Notes under the pieces: model-generated | Seen by the model: the letters and a program-made list of their open reading frames with translations, nothing else | What the model was told of the DNA's origin: nothing | Database searches by the model: none | From: Tissierellia bacterium | Lineage (GTDB): Bacteria > Bacillota > Clostridia > Tissierellales > Peptoniphilaceae | Length of the DNA stretch: 47,487 bases | Direction: 5' to 3' | Assembly: GCA_012728755.1 (NCBI GenBank) | Contig: JAAYEL010000068.1 | Location: 1-47,487 of the forward strand | In this document: one piece after another, positions 9,248 through 17,621 of the stretch | How positions within the stretch are numbered: position 1 is the stretch's first letter | Layout: the number at the start of each line of letters is the position of its first letter | Translations under genes and position numbers: made by a program

Positions 9248-9904
9248 ATGAATAATATTAATAATGAGAAAATAGTTGATTTTATAAATGATATATATAT
9301 CGATAATCATATAAGCGAGGAGCTTGAAGAGCTTAGAGCCTATGGTGAGAAAAATAATGTACCAATAATTCATAGGGAAGTTGGAGAGTTTATTAAGACT
9401 ATCCTAAAGCTTCACAAACCAAAAAGGATACTTGAGATTGGTACAGCTATTGGGTTTTCATCTATATTTTTTGCTAAATGCTGTGATGAAGACACTAGGG
9501 TTACAAGTATAGAAATCAATGAAGACATTATTAGTTTAGCTAAAGATAATATTAGGAAATACGGTTTAGAAGGTAGGATAAACGTCATACCAGGAGATGC
9601 CTTGGAGGTTATCCCACATTTGGAAAATACCTATGATTTTGTTTTTATAGATGCAGCCAAAGGTCAATATATTAATTTCTTTAATGCAATTGAACCAAAG
9701 TTAGCAAAAAAAGCAGTGATCATTTCAGATAATATCCTATTTAGAGGTATGGTAGCAGATAAGGAATTAATGGTTAGAAGGAAAAAGACCATAGTTCAAA
9801 GGCTTAGAAAATACCTAAATATGTTAACTATAAAAGATGGATACACTACATCGATACTACCTTTAGGTGACGGTATAGCGTTGAGCGTCAAGGAGGAAAA
9901 GTGA
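9248..9904 (+). CDS. trmR: Class I SAM O-methyltransferase, TrmR-like (YrrM)
   Basis: Rossmann-fold methyltransferase of 218 residues in the O-methyltransferase family 3. The SAM-binding motif I is ILEIGTAIGFSS (about residues 61-72), followed by the acidic TSIEINED and metal-site FIDAAKGQY and SDNILFRG segments. In B. subtilis the homologue TrmR methylates 5-hydroxyuridine at tRNA position 34 to 5-methoxyuridine. The next gene encodes a U32 protein of the type that makes the hydroxyuridine, which supports this role over a small-molecule methyltransferase. It starts 1 nt after the RNase J stop and overlaps the next gene by 4 nt, so translation is probably coupled. Confidence 0.85.
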   Translation: MNNINNEKIVDFINDIYIDNHISEELEELRAYGEKNNVPIIHREVGEFIKTILKLHKPKRILEIGTAIGFSSIFFAKCCDEDTRVTSIEINEDIISLAKDNIRKYGLEGRINVIPGDALEVIPHLENTYDFVFIDAAKGQYINFFNAIEPKLAKKAVIISDNILFRGMVADKELMVRRKKTIVQRLRKYLNMLTIKDGYTTSILPLGDGIALSVKEEK

Positions 9905-11142
9905 AGAAAGTTGAGTTATTAGCTCCAGCTGGAGATATGGAAAAATTAATGACTGCTATAAATTATGGAGCAGATGCGGTTTTTCTAGCTGGAGAAGAAT
10001 ATGGATTAAGAACAGCATCAAAGAATTTTACAAATGATCAAATTAAAGATGCTTGTGATTATGCTCATGAAAGAGGCAAAAAAGTTTATGTAACATTAAA
10101 TATTATTGCTCATAATCAAGATTTTGAAAAACTTGATAAGTATATTGAGCTTTTAGATGAATCAGGAATAGATGGTGTTATAGTGGCAGATCCAGGAATC
10201 TTTATGAGAATAAAAAATAAAGCTCCAAGGATTGAGCTTCATATTAGTACTCAAGCTAATATAACAAATGCTGAGACTGTGAATTTTTGGTATGAACTTG
10301 GCGCTAGAAGAGTTGTTTTAGCTAGAGAACTAAGTTTAGAAGAAATCAGATTTATCAGAGATAATATTCCTCAAGATATGGAAATAGAAGCATTTGTTCA
10401 TGGGGCTATGTGCATTTCATATTCAGGAAGATGTTTACTAAGCAACTATTTTGTAAATAGAGATGCAAATAAGGGCGATTGTGCTCAATCTTGCAGATGG
10501 AAGTATAGATTGGTTGAAGAGACAAGACCTGGACTATATTATCCAATTGAAGAAAATGAAAGAGGAACATTTATATTTAACTCTAAAGACTTATGTTTGA
10601 TAGAGTATATAGATAAACTAGTAGAAGCAGGCATTGATAGCTTTAAGATTGAGGGAAGAGTTAAGACTCAGTTCTATGTAGCGACTGTTATTAGAGCTTA
10701 TAGGCTAGCGATAGATGCTTACTACGATGGAAAATACACTGATGAGTATAAGAAGTTTTTATTTGAGGAAATAAAGAAGGCAAGTTATAGAGATTTTACT
10801 ACTGGATTTGCATTTCACAAGCCTACAAATGAAGACCAAAATTACGAATCAAGTGCATATATAAGAGGCTATGACTTTTTAGGTATTGTTATAGACTATG
10901 ATGAAAACACAAAAGAAGCTACAATCGAACAAAGAAATAAATTTGTAGTTGGTGATAGCAGAGAAGCTTTTGGTCCTTACGAGAAAATACTTTACTTTGA
11001 TATTGAGTATATTAAAGATGATCAAGACGAATTTGTAGAAATGGCTAATAAGGCTAAACAAATCGTAAAAATCAAAGTACCCGACAGATTATTAGTAGGT
11101 GATATGTTGAGGAGAAAAGTAGAAAATGAAGAGAAAAACTAA
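9901..11142 (+). CDS. U32 family protein, tRNA U34 hydroxylation (TrhP-like)
   Basis: Member of the peptidase family U32, 413 residues. Despite the name, the branch including E. coli TrhP and B. subtilis YrrN/YrrO acts in prephenate-dependent hydroxylation of tRNA uridine 34. Signatures are LLAPAGDMEKL at the N terminus, the STQANITN segment, and the region FVHGAMCISYSGRC to GDCAQSCRW, which carries four conserved Cys. The start is GTG at 9901 with AAGGAGG (9890-9896) before it, overlapping the trmR stop. Bacillus has two such genes in tandem; only one is seen here and by length it matches the longer type. An upstream helper could lie elsewhere. Confidence 0.87.
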   Translation: MKKVELLAPAGDMEKLMTAINYGADAVFLAGEEYGLRTASKNFTNDQIKDACDYAHERGKKVYVTLNIIAHNQDFEKLDKYIELLDESGIDGVIVADPGIFMRIKNKAPRIELHISTQANITNAETVNFWYELGARRVVLARELSLEEIRFIRDNIPQDMEIEAFVHGAMCISYSGRCLLSNYFVNRDANKGDCAQSCRWKYRLVEETRPGLYYPIEENERGTFIFNSKDLCLIEYIDKLVEAGIDSFKIEGRVKTQFYVATVIRAYRLAIDAYYDGKYTDEYKKFLFEEIKKASYRDFTTGFAFHKPTNEDQNYESSAYIRGYDFLGIVIDYDENTKEATIEQRNKFVVGDSREAFGPYEKILYFDIEYIKDDQDEFVEMANKAKQIVKIKVPDRLLVGDMLRRKVENEEKN

Positions 11143-11995
11143 GACTAATATAAAGAGATTTACCATTACTATTATAGGATCAGCTATGATGGCTGTTGGA
11201 GCATACTTTTTCTTATTTGCAGTTCAAGTATCATCAGGAGGAGTAGGAGGATTATCATTAATAATCAATTTCTTGTTTCCATCAATTCCTATAGGAATCA
11301 TGACAGCGATACTGAATATATTTCTGTTTATAATAGGTTTTATGGTACTAGGTAGGGAATTTGGGATTTTTACCATAGCAGGAACAGCAGCATATTCATT
11401 AACATTAATTGCTTTTGATATTTTCTTTAAAAATCCAGACCCTGTACTTCATGATCCACTGATGAATATACTTACGGCATCGGCTATAAATGGCGTAGGT
11501 CTTTCGATGGTTTTTAGTCAAAATGCCTCAACAGGTGGGACAGATATCATAGCCAAAATCTTAGATAAGTACTTTTCAATAGGGATGGGTACAGCGATTA
11601 TGTTTGCTGATGCATTCGTAATAATCCTTGCTATATTTACACTTGGTATAGAAAAGGCCATTTACGGAATCCTATCTTTAGTAATCACATCTATGGTAAT
11701 AGACAAAATCCTTACAGGATTTAATACCATGATAAAGATGACAATTATTTCTGATAATATAGAAACTATAAATGAATTTATATTTTCTATGAATCGAGGA
11801 ACTACTATATACAAAGCCATTGGTGGATATACAAAAAAAGATAGAGATATCCTCGTAACAATTGTTAGCAGAACTCAATATGTAAAAATTAAGAATTTTA
11901 TAAATCGCATAGATGAAAAAGCATTCGTATTTGTAAATACAACAAGTGACGTAATAGGTGAAGGATTCACCAGGGAGCAAGTAAAAAATGATTAA
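11126..11995 (+). CDS. YitT family membrane protein, second copy
   Basis: 289-residue paralogue of the protein at 2304-3197, with the same build: about five membrane segments (GSAMMAVGAYFFLFAV near residues 14-29, SSGGVGGLSLIIN, ASTGGTDIIAKILDKY) and a C-terminal soluble DUF2179 domain (MTIISDNIETI onward). No substrate is known for this family. The start is supported by GAGGAG (11108-11113); the gene overlaps the end of the U32 gene by 17 nt and the next gene by 8 nt, so it is locked into the operon with RNA-modification and RNA-binding genes. Confidence 0.9.
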   Translation: MKRKTKTNIKRFTITIIGSAMMAVGAYFFLFAVQVSSGGVGGLSLIINFLFPSIPIGIMTAILNIFLFIIGFMVLGREFGIFTIAGTAAYSLTLIAFDIFFKNPDPVLHDPLMNILTASAINGVGLSMVFSQNASTGGTDIIAKILDKYFSIGMGTAIMFADAFVIILAIFTLGIEKAIYGILSLVITSMVIDKILTGFNTMIKMTIISDNIETINEFIFSMNRGTTIYKAIGGYTKKDRDILVTIVSRTQYVKIKNFINRIDEKAFVFVNTTSDVIGEGFTREQVKND

Positions 11996-12848
11996 ATTAG
12001 GTGAAATGCAAAAACTTTATATTAAAAGATTTACAACAGTTGGAGCATTCTTAAACACTAAGGAAGATACACCATCAGATGAGGATATATTACTTCCAAG
12101 AAAGTTTGTAAAAAAAGAATGGCAAAACGGTCAAGAAGTAGAAGTTTTTGTGTACAAGGACAATGATAATAGGTATATAGCTACGACTACAAAACCTAAA
12201 CTTCAATTGGGAGAATTAGGTCTACTTCAAGTTGTTGACATAAACAAAGTAGGAGCATTTCTTAACTGGGGTCTTGAAAAAGATCTACTATTACCATATG
12301 AAGAACAAGTTGGTAAGATTAAAAAGCATGGTTACTATTTAGTAGCTGTATATATTGATAAATCAAATAGATTAACGGCTACGATGAAAACTAATAGCTA
12401 TTTTGAAACACAAGTACCATATAAAGAAAATGACTGGGTAAAGGGAATAGTTTATTCATTCAACTATGATATAGGTGCATATGTAATTGTTGATAACAAG
12501 TACAATGCTATGCTACCTGAAAGTGAATTGGAAGGAATTTATAAGGTTGGAGATGAAGTTTCATTTAGGGTAAAGCAAGTTAAATCAGATGGCAAAATTG
12601 ACTTAACGAAGCAAAATAGAGCCCACGAACAACTAAGTTCAGAAGCCGAACAAATATATGCTATATTAAGAGACAATGGTGGATTTCTTAGAGTTAACGA
12701 CAAGAGTGATTCAAAACTAATATATTCAATCTTCAAAATTAGTAAATCTCAATTCAAAAGGGCTATAGGTAGATTATATAAACAAAGAAGAATAACATTT
12801 GTAGATAATGGAATCAAAATAAATACTGGAGGAAGACATGGAAAATAA
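11988..12848 (+). CDS. cvfB: CvfB family S1-domain RNA-binding protein
   Basis: 286-residue cytoplasmic protein of the CvfB/YitL family, which in Staphylococcus binds RNA and affects virulence gene expression. It has tandem S1-like beta-barrel modules: residues about 1-60 (KRFTTVGAFLN), about 65-125 (VVDINKVGAFLNWGLEKDLLLP) and about 140-205 (WVKGIVYSFNYDIGAYVIVD), then a C-terminal winged-helix of about 60 residues (IYSIFKISKSQFKRAIGRLY). The GAFLN phrase occurs in both of the first two modules, a sign of domain duplication. The start codon lies inside the end of yitT. Confidence 0.92.
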   Translation: MIKLGEMQKLYIKRFTTVGAFLNTKEDTPSDEDILLPRKFVKKEWQNGQEVEVFVYKDNDNRYIATTTKPKLQLGELGLLQVVDINKVGAFLNWGLEKDLLLPYEEQVGKIKKHGYYLVAVYIDKSNRLTATMKTNSYFETQVPYKENDWVKGIVYSFNYDIGAYVIVDNKYNAMLPESELEGIYKVGDEVSFRVKQVKSDGKIDLTKQNRAHEQLSSEAEQIYAILRDNGGFLRVNDKSDSKLIYSIFKISKSQFKRAIGRLYKQRRITFVDNGIKINTGGRHGK

Positions 12849-13581
12849 TGTAATGTTAAAAATTGAAGGGCATGAAGTAACAGAAAAAGATGTTATGGAT
12901 TTCTTACAAACTTTAGGACAAGAAGCTATGCAATTCAACAATGAAGAAGGAAAAAAACAAATAGCAACTGAACTAATGAATCAACATTTGCTTTATCTAG
13001 ATGCAAAAGAGTCTGGTTTAGAAAATGATGAAGAATTTGTAAAAGAACTTGAAACTGCTAAAGAACAAATCTTAAGACAATATTCTATGAAAAAAGTACT
13101 TGAATCAGTAAGAGTAACTGAAGAAGAAGTTAAGGAATATTATGAAGCTAATAAATCAAGATTCAAACCTATTTATAGATTTAGCGCAAAACATATTTTA
13201 GTTGATGACGAACAATTAGCTAATGATCTGAAAAAGCAAATCGATGAAGGTGCTTCATTTGAAGAAGTAGCTCAACAAAAATCTACATGTCCATCAAGCC
13301 AAAATGGTGGAGACCTAGGTATGTTCTCAACAGGACAAATGGTTCCAGAGTTTGAAAAGGCTTGTGAATTATTAGAAGTTGGTCAAATATCTGAACCAGT
13401 AAAGACTCAATTTGGTTATCATATCATTAAATTAGAAGATAAGGCATTAGCTAGAGATGCTGATTTAGAATCAAATAAACATGATATTGAAGGTATGTTA
13501 TTAGGTATGAAACAACAAGAAGCTTACTTAAATAAGACTACAGATCTTCAAGACAAATACAAAGTAGAAAAGAGCTTCTAG
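12838..13581 (+). CDS. Cytoplasmic parvulin-type peptidyl-prolyl isomerase
   Basis: 247-residue PpiC-type prolyl isomerase. Residues 1-110 are a SurA/PrsA-like helical chaperone arm (EVTEKDVMDFLQ, QIATELMNQHLLYLDAKE); residues about 128-220 form the rotamase domain (FSAKHILVDDE, the STCPSSQNGGDLGMF loop, QFGYHIIKL). There is no signal peptide or lipobox, so unlike PrsA it should stay in the cytoplasm. The first ATG overlaps the end of cvfB by 11 nt and follows GGAGGAAG. Similar soluble parvulins are common in Clostridia; their substrates are not established. Confidence 0.92.
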   Translation: MENNVMLKIEGHEVTEKDVMDFLQTLGQEAMQFNNEEGKKQIATELMNQHLLYLDAKESGLENDEEFVKELETAKEQILRQYSMKKVLESVRVTEEEVKEYYEANKSRFKPIYRFSAKHILVDDEQLANDLKKQIDEGASFEEVAQQKSTCPSSQNGGDLGMFSTGQMVPEFEKACELLEVGQISEPVKTQFGYHIIKLEDKALARDADLESNKHDIEGMLLGMKQQEAYLNKTTDLQDKYKVEKSF

Positions 13582-13583
13582 TT

Positions 13584-15029
13584 ATGAGAGAATTAGAAAG
13601 TTCTAGAGCATATAAGACTTTCAAGAATTTTGAAAGTATGAACAAAATACCACGTTGTTCTAATAATGAAAAAAACATTTCTGACTTTCTAGTAGATTTT
13701 GCAAAAAACCTTGGTTTAGAGGTTTCCCAAGATAAAGTGTTAAATGTTTTGATCAAAAAACCTGGTACGATGGGTTTAGAAAACCAACCAGCAGTAGCTC
13801 TTCAAGCTCATATGGATATGGTTTGTGAAAAAGAAGAAACTTGTGATCATGATTTCGAAAATGATCCTATAGATATGTATATAGATAGTGGATACATCAA
13901 AGCAAGAGGTACCACATTAGGTGCAGATAATGGACTTGGTGTTAGTTTAGCATTGGACATTTTGGAAAGTGATGAGATTAAGCATCCACCACTTGAAGTT
14001 ATCATAACATCAACGGAAGAAACTGGAATGGATGGAGCTATTGGTCTATCGGAAAAAGCTTTGAGTGCAACAAGACTAATTAACCTTGACACAGAAGATG
14101 ATGGGATAATGATTATTGGTTGTGCTGGTGGTATAAATGCATTTGTTGAATTACCTATGAAGTATGAAGAAGTAAAAGGCTTAGTGAACAAAACTATTAC
14201 CATAAGTGGACTTGCAGGCGGTCATTCTGGCTTAACTATTGGTAGTGAGCATCTAAATGCTATTAAGTTATTAGATAATGCTATTTCAAAAATCAGAAAT
14301 GAATTAGACATTAGACTGCAAAATTTATCTGGTGGTACAAAACATAATGCGATACCGACAAAAGCTACAGCAATAGTAGGGGTTAATCTTAAGGATATGG
14401 ACTCTTTTGAAAGAAAGTTTGAAGAAGTTTCTAATCAACTAGTTAACCAATACTTAAAACGCGAACCAGGCATAAAAATAGAGTTAACTGACGCGCCTAA
14501 TTATGAGATATATATTGAGCCAGAAACATCTAAGAAGGTATTAAATTTAATTAGTTTATTACCACATGGTGTCAATTCAATGGTTTCATTAGAAGATGAG
14601 TTAGTAGAGTCTTCAAACAATCTGGCCATAGCAGGTATAGTAAATGATGTCTTTAAAGTATCATTATCAATTAGAAGTAGCAATATTGATCAAAGACAAA
14701 TACTTATTGATAAAGTAAAAGATGTATCTAAACTATTAAGTGCAAAAGTGAGTTTAAGTGATGGATATCCAATGTGGCAACCTAATTATGATTCTAAACT
14801 AGCTCAAATAGCTAAGGATTCATATTTAAGTTTGACTAATGAAGAGTTAGCTGTGAAGACAATACATGCAGGATTGGAAACAGGACTTTTATCAGAAAAG
14901 TATCCTGATATGGATATGATTTCAATTGGTCCAAATATTTTTGGAGCTCATACTCCATTGGAAAGACTATCAATAAAATCAACAGAGTTTACAAGAGATT
15001 ACTTAATAGATATATTATCAAGATTATAA
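13584..15029 (+). CDS. pepD: Aminoacyl-histidine dipeptidase (Xaa-His dipeptidase)
   Basis: M20-family metallopeptidase that splits dipeptides such as Xaa-His in the cytoplasm. 481 residues, the usual PepD length. Metal-site motifs in order are QAHMDMVCEK (first His and Asp), GTTLGADNGLGV (bridging Asp), TSTEETGMDGA (catalytic Glu and metal Glu), NLDTEDDG (metal Asp) and FGAHTPLE near the C terminus (last His). The GLAGGHSG segment starts the lid domain. It follows the parvulin stop by 2 nt and is the last gene of the alaS run; no clear terminator follows. Fits a peptide-using anaerobe. Confidence 0.95.
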   Translation: MRELESSRAYKTFKNFESMNKIPRCSNNEKNISDFLVDFAKNLGLEVSQDKVLNVLIKKPGTMGLENQPAVALQAHMDMVCEKEETCDHDFENDPIDMYIDSGYIKARGTTLGADNGLGVSLALDILESDEIKHPPLEVIITSTEETGMDGAIGLSEKALSATRLINLDTEDDGIMIIGCAGGINAFVELPMKYEEVKGLVNKTITISGLAGGHSGLTIGSEHLNAIKLLDNAISKIRNELDIRLQNLSGGTKHNAIPTKATAIVGVNLKDMDSFERKFEEVSNQLVNQYLKREPGIKIELTDAPNYEIYIEPETSKKVLNLISLLPHGVNSMVSLEDELVESSNNLAIAGIVNDVFKVSLSIRSSNIDQRQILIDKVKDVSKLLSAKVSLSDGYPMWQPNYDSKLAQIAKDSYLSLTNEELAVKTIHAGLETGLLSEKYPDMDMISIGPNIFGAHTPLERLSIKSTEFTRDYLIDILSRL

Positions 15030-15032
15030 TTT

Positions 15033-15060
15033 TTGAAAAAAATAAAATCGATAATATATT
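15033..15060 (+). promoter_or_regulatory. Probable promoter of the His-rich DUF1292 gene
   Basis: TTGAAA (15033-15038) and TATATT (15055-15060) at 16-bp spacing, just after the pepD stop. A further TATAAA at 15071 has no matching -35. Confidence 0.5.
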
Positions 15061-15105
15061 TAAAAGTGGGTATAAAATTAGTACTATTTAAATAGGAGGA
15101 TAGAA

Positions 15106-15624
15106 ATGACTGATAAGGATTTAAAAGAAGGTTTAGAAGCTGAAAATAAAGAGTGTGGATGTGGCCACGAACATAAACATGAACACAAACATGAACATAA
15201 ACATGAAGGTGAATGTGGATGCGGACATGACCATGAACACAAACATGAACATAAACACGAAGGCGAATGTGGATGTGGACATGACCATGAACATCATCAC
15301 GACCATGATCACGATCATGACCATGAGTATGAAGATTATGATGTTATCACATTAACTTTAGAAGATGATTCAGAACTTCAATGTGCAGTACTTACTGTTT
15401 TTGATGTTGAAGGACAAGACTATATCGCATTATTACCGCTTGATGTTGAAGAAGATGATGACGATAGAGAAGTACTTCTATATAGATATTCTGAATTAAG
15501 CGAAGAAGAAATTGAGATTAATATGATTGAGACTGAAGAAGAATTCAATAAAGTAGCTCAAAGATATTACGAAGTTAATGAAGAGATGGAAGACGAAGAC
15601 TTCGAAGAAGAAGACGAAGACTAA
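15106..15624 (+). CDS. DUF1292 protein with His/Cys-rich metal-binding tail
   Basis: 172-residue protein with two parts. Residues 17-73 hold 22 His and 6 Cys in three imperfect repeats, each opening with ECGCGH and running on as alternating His with Glu, Lys or Asp. Residues about 78-155 are a DUF1292 domain ([29 protein letters not shown]), and the end is very acidic. The tail looks like a binding or storage site for zinc, nickel or a similar ion; similar tracts occur in metallochaperones and transporter loops. The DUF1292 domain itself has no known role. AGGAGG (15094-15099) sits 6 nt before the ATG. First gene of a four-gene run with a radical SAM protein. Metal binding is inference from composition. 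Confidence 0.85.
   Translation: MTDKDLKEGLEAENKECGCGHEHKHEHKHEHKHEGECGCGHDHEHKHEHKHEGECGCGHDHEHHHDHDHDHDHEYEDYDVITLTLEDDSELQCAVLTVFDVEGQDYIALLPLDVEEDDDDREVLLYRYSELSEEEIEINMIETEEEFNKVAQRYYEVNEEMEDEDFEEEDED
15151..15324 (+). repeat. In-frame repeats encoding the His-rich tail
   Basis: Three imperfect tandem units encode residues 16-35, 36-53 and 54-73. Each begins with codons for E-C-G-C-G-H. The second is 54 nt; the first has one more His-X-His-X pair, and the third has switched to Asp-His pairs. The pattern fits unit duplication with later change in copy number. Confidence 0.8.
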
Positions 15625-15639
15625 TATTGAGAGGTAGTT

Positions 15640-16560
15640 ATGACTATACAAAAGCCATATTATGCTTATTCTGAATATATGAAAAATAAATATGGTGCTA
15701 AAGTTTATAAGCTACCAATAAAATTAAATAATATAACTTGTCCAAATAGAGATGGAAAGTTAGGATATGGTGGATGCATTTTCTGTGGGGAGTCAGGCGG
15801 CTCCTTTGAAAATGTTTCTTCAATTAAATCCGTTAAAGAACAATTAGAAATTAATAGGGAATATATCTCAAAGCGATATAATGCCGAAAAGTTTGTAGCA
15901 TATTTTCAAAATTATACTAATACATATATGCCAGATGAAATCTTTGAAGATTATATAAATCAATGCAAACTAGATGATATAGTTGCGATATCAATATCTA
16001 CAAGACCAGACAGCATAAATGACTCTAAACTAAAATTTTTAGAAGAGTTTCAAGCTCAAACAGGTATAGATATTATAGTTGAGCTTGGATTACAAACTGT
16101 TAATTACCAAATGTTAAAAAAATTAAACAGAGGCCATGGACTCTCCGAATTTATTGATATCATGTTACGACTTAAGAAATTCAACCTAAGGTCATGCGTA
16201 CATATCATAATTGGGTTACCATGGGAGAATGATTTAGATATCTTAGAGACAGCAAAAATCTTAAATGTGCTAGGAGTTGATGAGGTAAAGCTACATTCGC
16301 TATACATTGTCAAACACACTAAATTAGCCAAAATGTATGAAAATAATGAGATAAAAATAATACCTTATGAAGACTTTGTTCGAAGGGTGATACTATTTTT
16401 AAGGCATTTAGATAAAGATATCGTTGTCCAAAGATTGCTAGGACGTGTACCTGAAGAAGATTCAATATTTTGTAATTGGGGAATGTCTTGGCGAAAAATA
16501 CATGATGAAATTATAACTACAATGAATTATAATAATATTGTACAAGGTGACAAAAAATGA
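15640..16560 (+). CDS. Radical SAM protein, YtqA/TIGR01212 family
   Basis: 306-residue radical SAM enzyme with the Elp3/MiaB/NifB-type core. The 4Fe-4S ligands are C34, C46 and C49 in TCPNRDGK then GGCIFCGE, a C-x11-C-x2-C spacing typical of the YtqA family rather than the common C-x3-C-x2-C. Later motifs ISISTRPD, VELGLQTVN and HIIIGLPWE match the core strands. The reaction is unknown; family relatives near tRNA genes led to guesses of tRNA modification. RBS AGAGGT precedes the ATG. It sits between the His-rich DUF1292 gene and two small genes. Confidence 0.9.
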   Translation: MTIQKPYYAYSEYMKNKYGAKVYKLPIKLNNITCPNRDGKLGYGGCIFCGESGGSFENVSSIKSVKEQLEINREYISKRYNAEKFVAYFQNYTNTYMPDEIFEDYINQCKLDDIVAISISTRPDSINDSKLKFLEEFQAQTGIDIIVELGLQTVNYQMLKKLNRGHGLSEFIDIMLRLKKFNLRSCVHIIIGLPWENDLDILETAKILNVLGVDEVKLHSLYIVKHTKLAKMYENNEIKIIPYEDFVRRVILFLRHLDKDIVVQRLLGRVPEEDSIFCNWGMSWRKIHDEIITTMNYNNIVQGDKK

Positions 16561-16576
16561 AAGGTAGGATAAAAAT

Positions 16577-16996
16577 ATGGTTTATTTAATTTTAGGTCCA
16601 TCAGGAAGTGGAAAAACAAAATATTTAATTGAAGAAGCTAACAGAGAAAAAGCAAATGGAAATGGAAACATCGTATTTGTTGATACAGATGATTCTCATA
16701 TCTTTACTTTGGATTATTCAGTAAGATTAATCAATGCAGCTAAATATAATCTAGAATGTCCAGGACAGTTCTATGGATTTATAGCTGGTATCGCATCGAG
16801 AGATTATGATATCGAAAAGATTTATCTTGATGGTATTTATGAGATACTTGACTTAAACGATAAAAACTTAATGAAGATCGTTGATAAACTAGACTGGTTA
16901 GCAAAAGAATACAATATTGAGATTTTTATGGGCTTAAACAAAGAAGCAAATGAACTTCCAGAAGGTATCAAAGCTGAAGTGAAGGTTCTTTCATAA
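16577..16996 (+). CDS. P-loop NTPase-like protein of unknown function
   Basis: 139-residue soluble protein. A Walker A motif GPSGSGKT lies at residues 7-14 right after the first hydrophobic strand, and IYLDGIYEI (about residues 76-84) may supply the acidic Walker B position. No second domain fits in this length, so it looks like a minimal nucleotide-binding fold. Such proteins are common but uncharacterised in Clostridia, some carrying an unsupported PilT-like label. It lies 16 nt after the radical SAM gene and 2 nt before the next gene, so the three are probably co-transcribed. Function not known. Confidence 0.7.
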   Translation: MVYLILGPSGSGKTKYLIEEANREKANGNGNIVFVDTDDSHIFTLDYSVRLINAAKYNLECPGQFYGFIAGIASRDYDIEKIYLDGIYEILDLNDKNLMKIVDKLDWLAKEYNIEIFMGLNKEANELPEGIKAEVKVLS

Positions 16997-16998
16997 TC

Positions 16999-17541
16999 GT
17001 GATTTTAAGTGAAAGTGAGAAACTAAAGAGTTTTGTAGAGCTAAGGACAAAATATATAGATATGTTAGACCAAGGCATGCTTACAAAACTTAAATTCAAT
17101 GAACAAAACCAGAAATTATTTAAAGAATTAGACTTAAAACCATTTTCTAAAATTGATAGTTTTGAAAAAGCGCTTTTCAATTATAATTACTATAATACAA
17201 AAGCTAAGATCTCTTTAAGCCAATCAAATAAATTTAAAGAGCTAAAGAAACTTAAGAAGTATAAACGAGAAGAGAATTTTAAGATAAATTATTATAATGA
17301 AAAAGATAAAGCGACCAAATATTTGGTTGAAAATGAGAATGATACTGATATAGAAGCATATTATATCGACTTACATTCTAAAAATCTATCCAAAACAATA
17401 TATGAGATTTATTTTAAAAATAGACATCAGGTAATACTTCATTCAAAAAGTGAGGCGATTAAAGATATCTTGATTAAAAAAGATGTATTTTTTGATGAGA
17501 TAAGACCGTCACTAATCGACAAATATGTAAATAATGGTTAA
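16999..17541 (+). CDS. Unrecognised small basic protein (possibly DUF6648-like)
   Basis: 180-residue, Lys-rich, mostly helical protein with no membrane segment or signal peptide. I cannot name it with confidence; the segment DLKPFSKIDSFEKALFNYNYYNTKAK recalls small clostridial proteins filed under DUF6648, from memory only. The C-terminal half (DTDIEAYYIDLHSKNLSKTIYEIYF onward) looks like a small alpha/beta unit. The start taken is GTG at 16999, 2 nt after the preceding stop, with weak upstream Shine-Dalgarno. Last gene of its run, followed at once by a strong terminator. Confidence 0.65.
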   Translation: MILSESEKLKSFVELRTKYIDMLDQGMLTKLKFNEQNQKLFKELDLKPFSKIDSFEKALFNYNYYNTKAKISLSQSNKFKELKKLKKYKREENFKINYYNEKDKATKYLVENENDTDIEAYYIDLHSKNLSKTIYEIYFKNRHQVILHSKSEAIKDILIKKDVFFDEIRPSLIDKYVNNG

Positions 17542-17547
17542 AAAAAT

Positions 17548-17576
17548 GGACCTTTCATATGAAAGGTCCTTTTGTT
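17548..17576 (+). terminator. Terminator of the DUF1292-radical SAM run
   Basis: A 9-bp perfect stem (GGACCTTTC 17548-17556, GAAAGGTCC 17561-17569) with a 4-nt loop is followed by TTTTGTTG. Confidence 0.88.
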
Positions 17577-17589
17577 GTGGGTATAGCAC

Positions 17590-17614
17590 AAAAAAACCAT
17601 CAGCTTTGCTGATG
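17590..17614 (-). terminator. Terminator of the minus-strand anchored-protein gene
   Basis: Stem CATCAGC (17598-17604) with GCTGATG (17608-17614), loop of 3 nt; read on the minus strand it is followed by a run of T. Confidence 0.85.
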
Positions 17615-17621
17615 ATTTTGA

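Noticed and set aside
15133-15324. Met/Val-rich minus-strand frame and Asn/Met-rich plus-strand frame over the His-rich tail
   Set aside because: Artefacts of the CAT/CAC repeats read in other frames; the DUF1292 frame carries the RBS and conserved domain.
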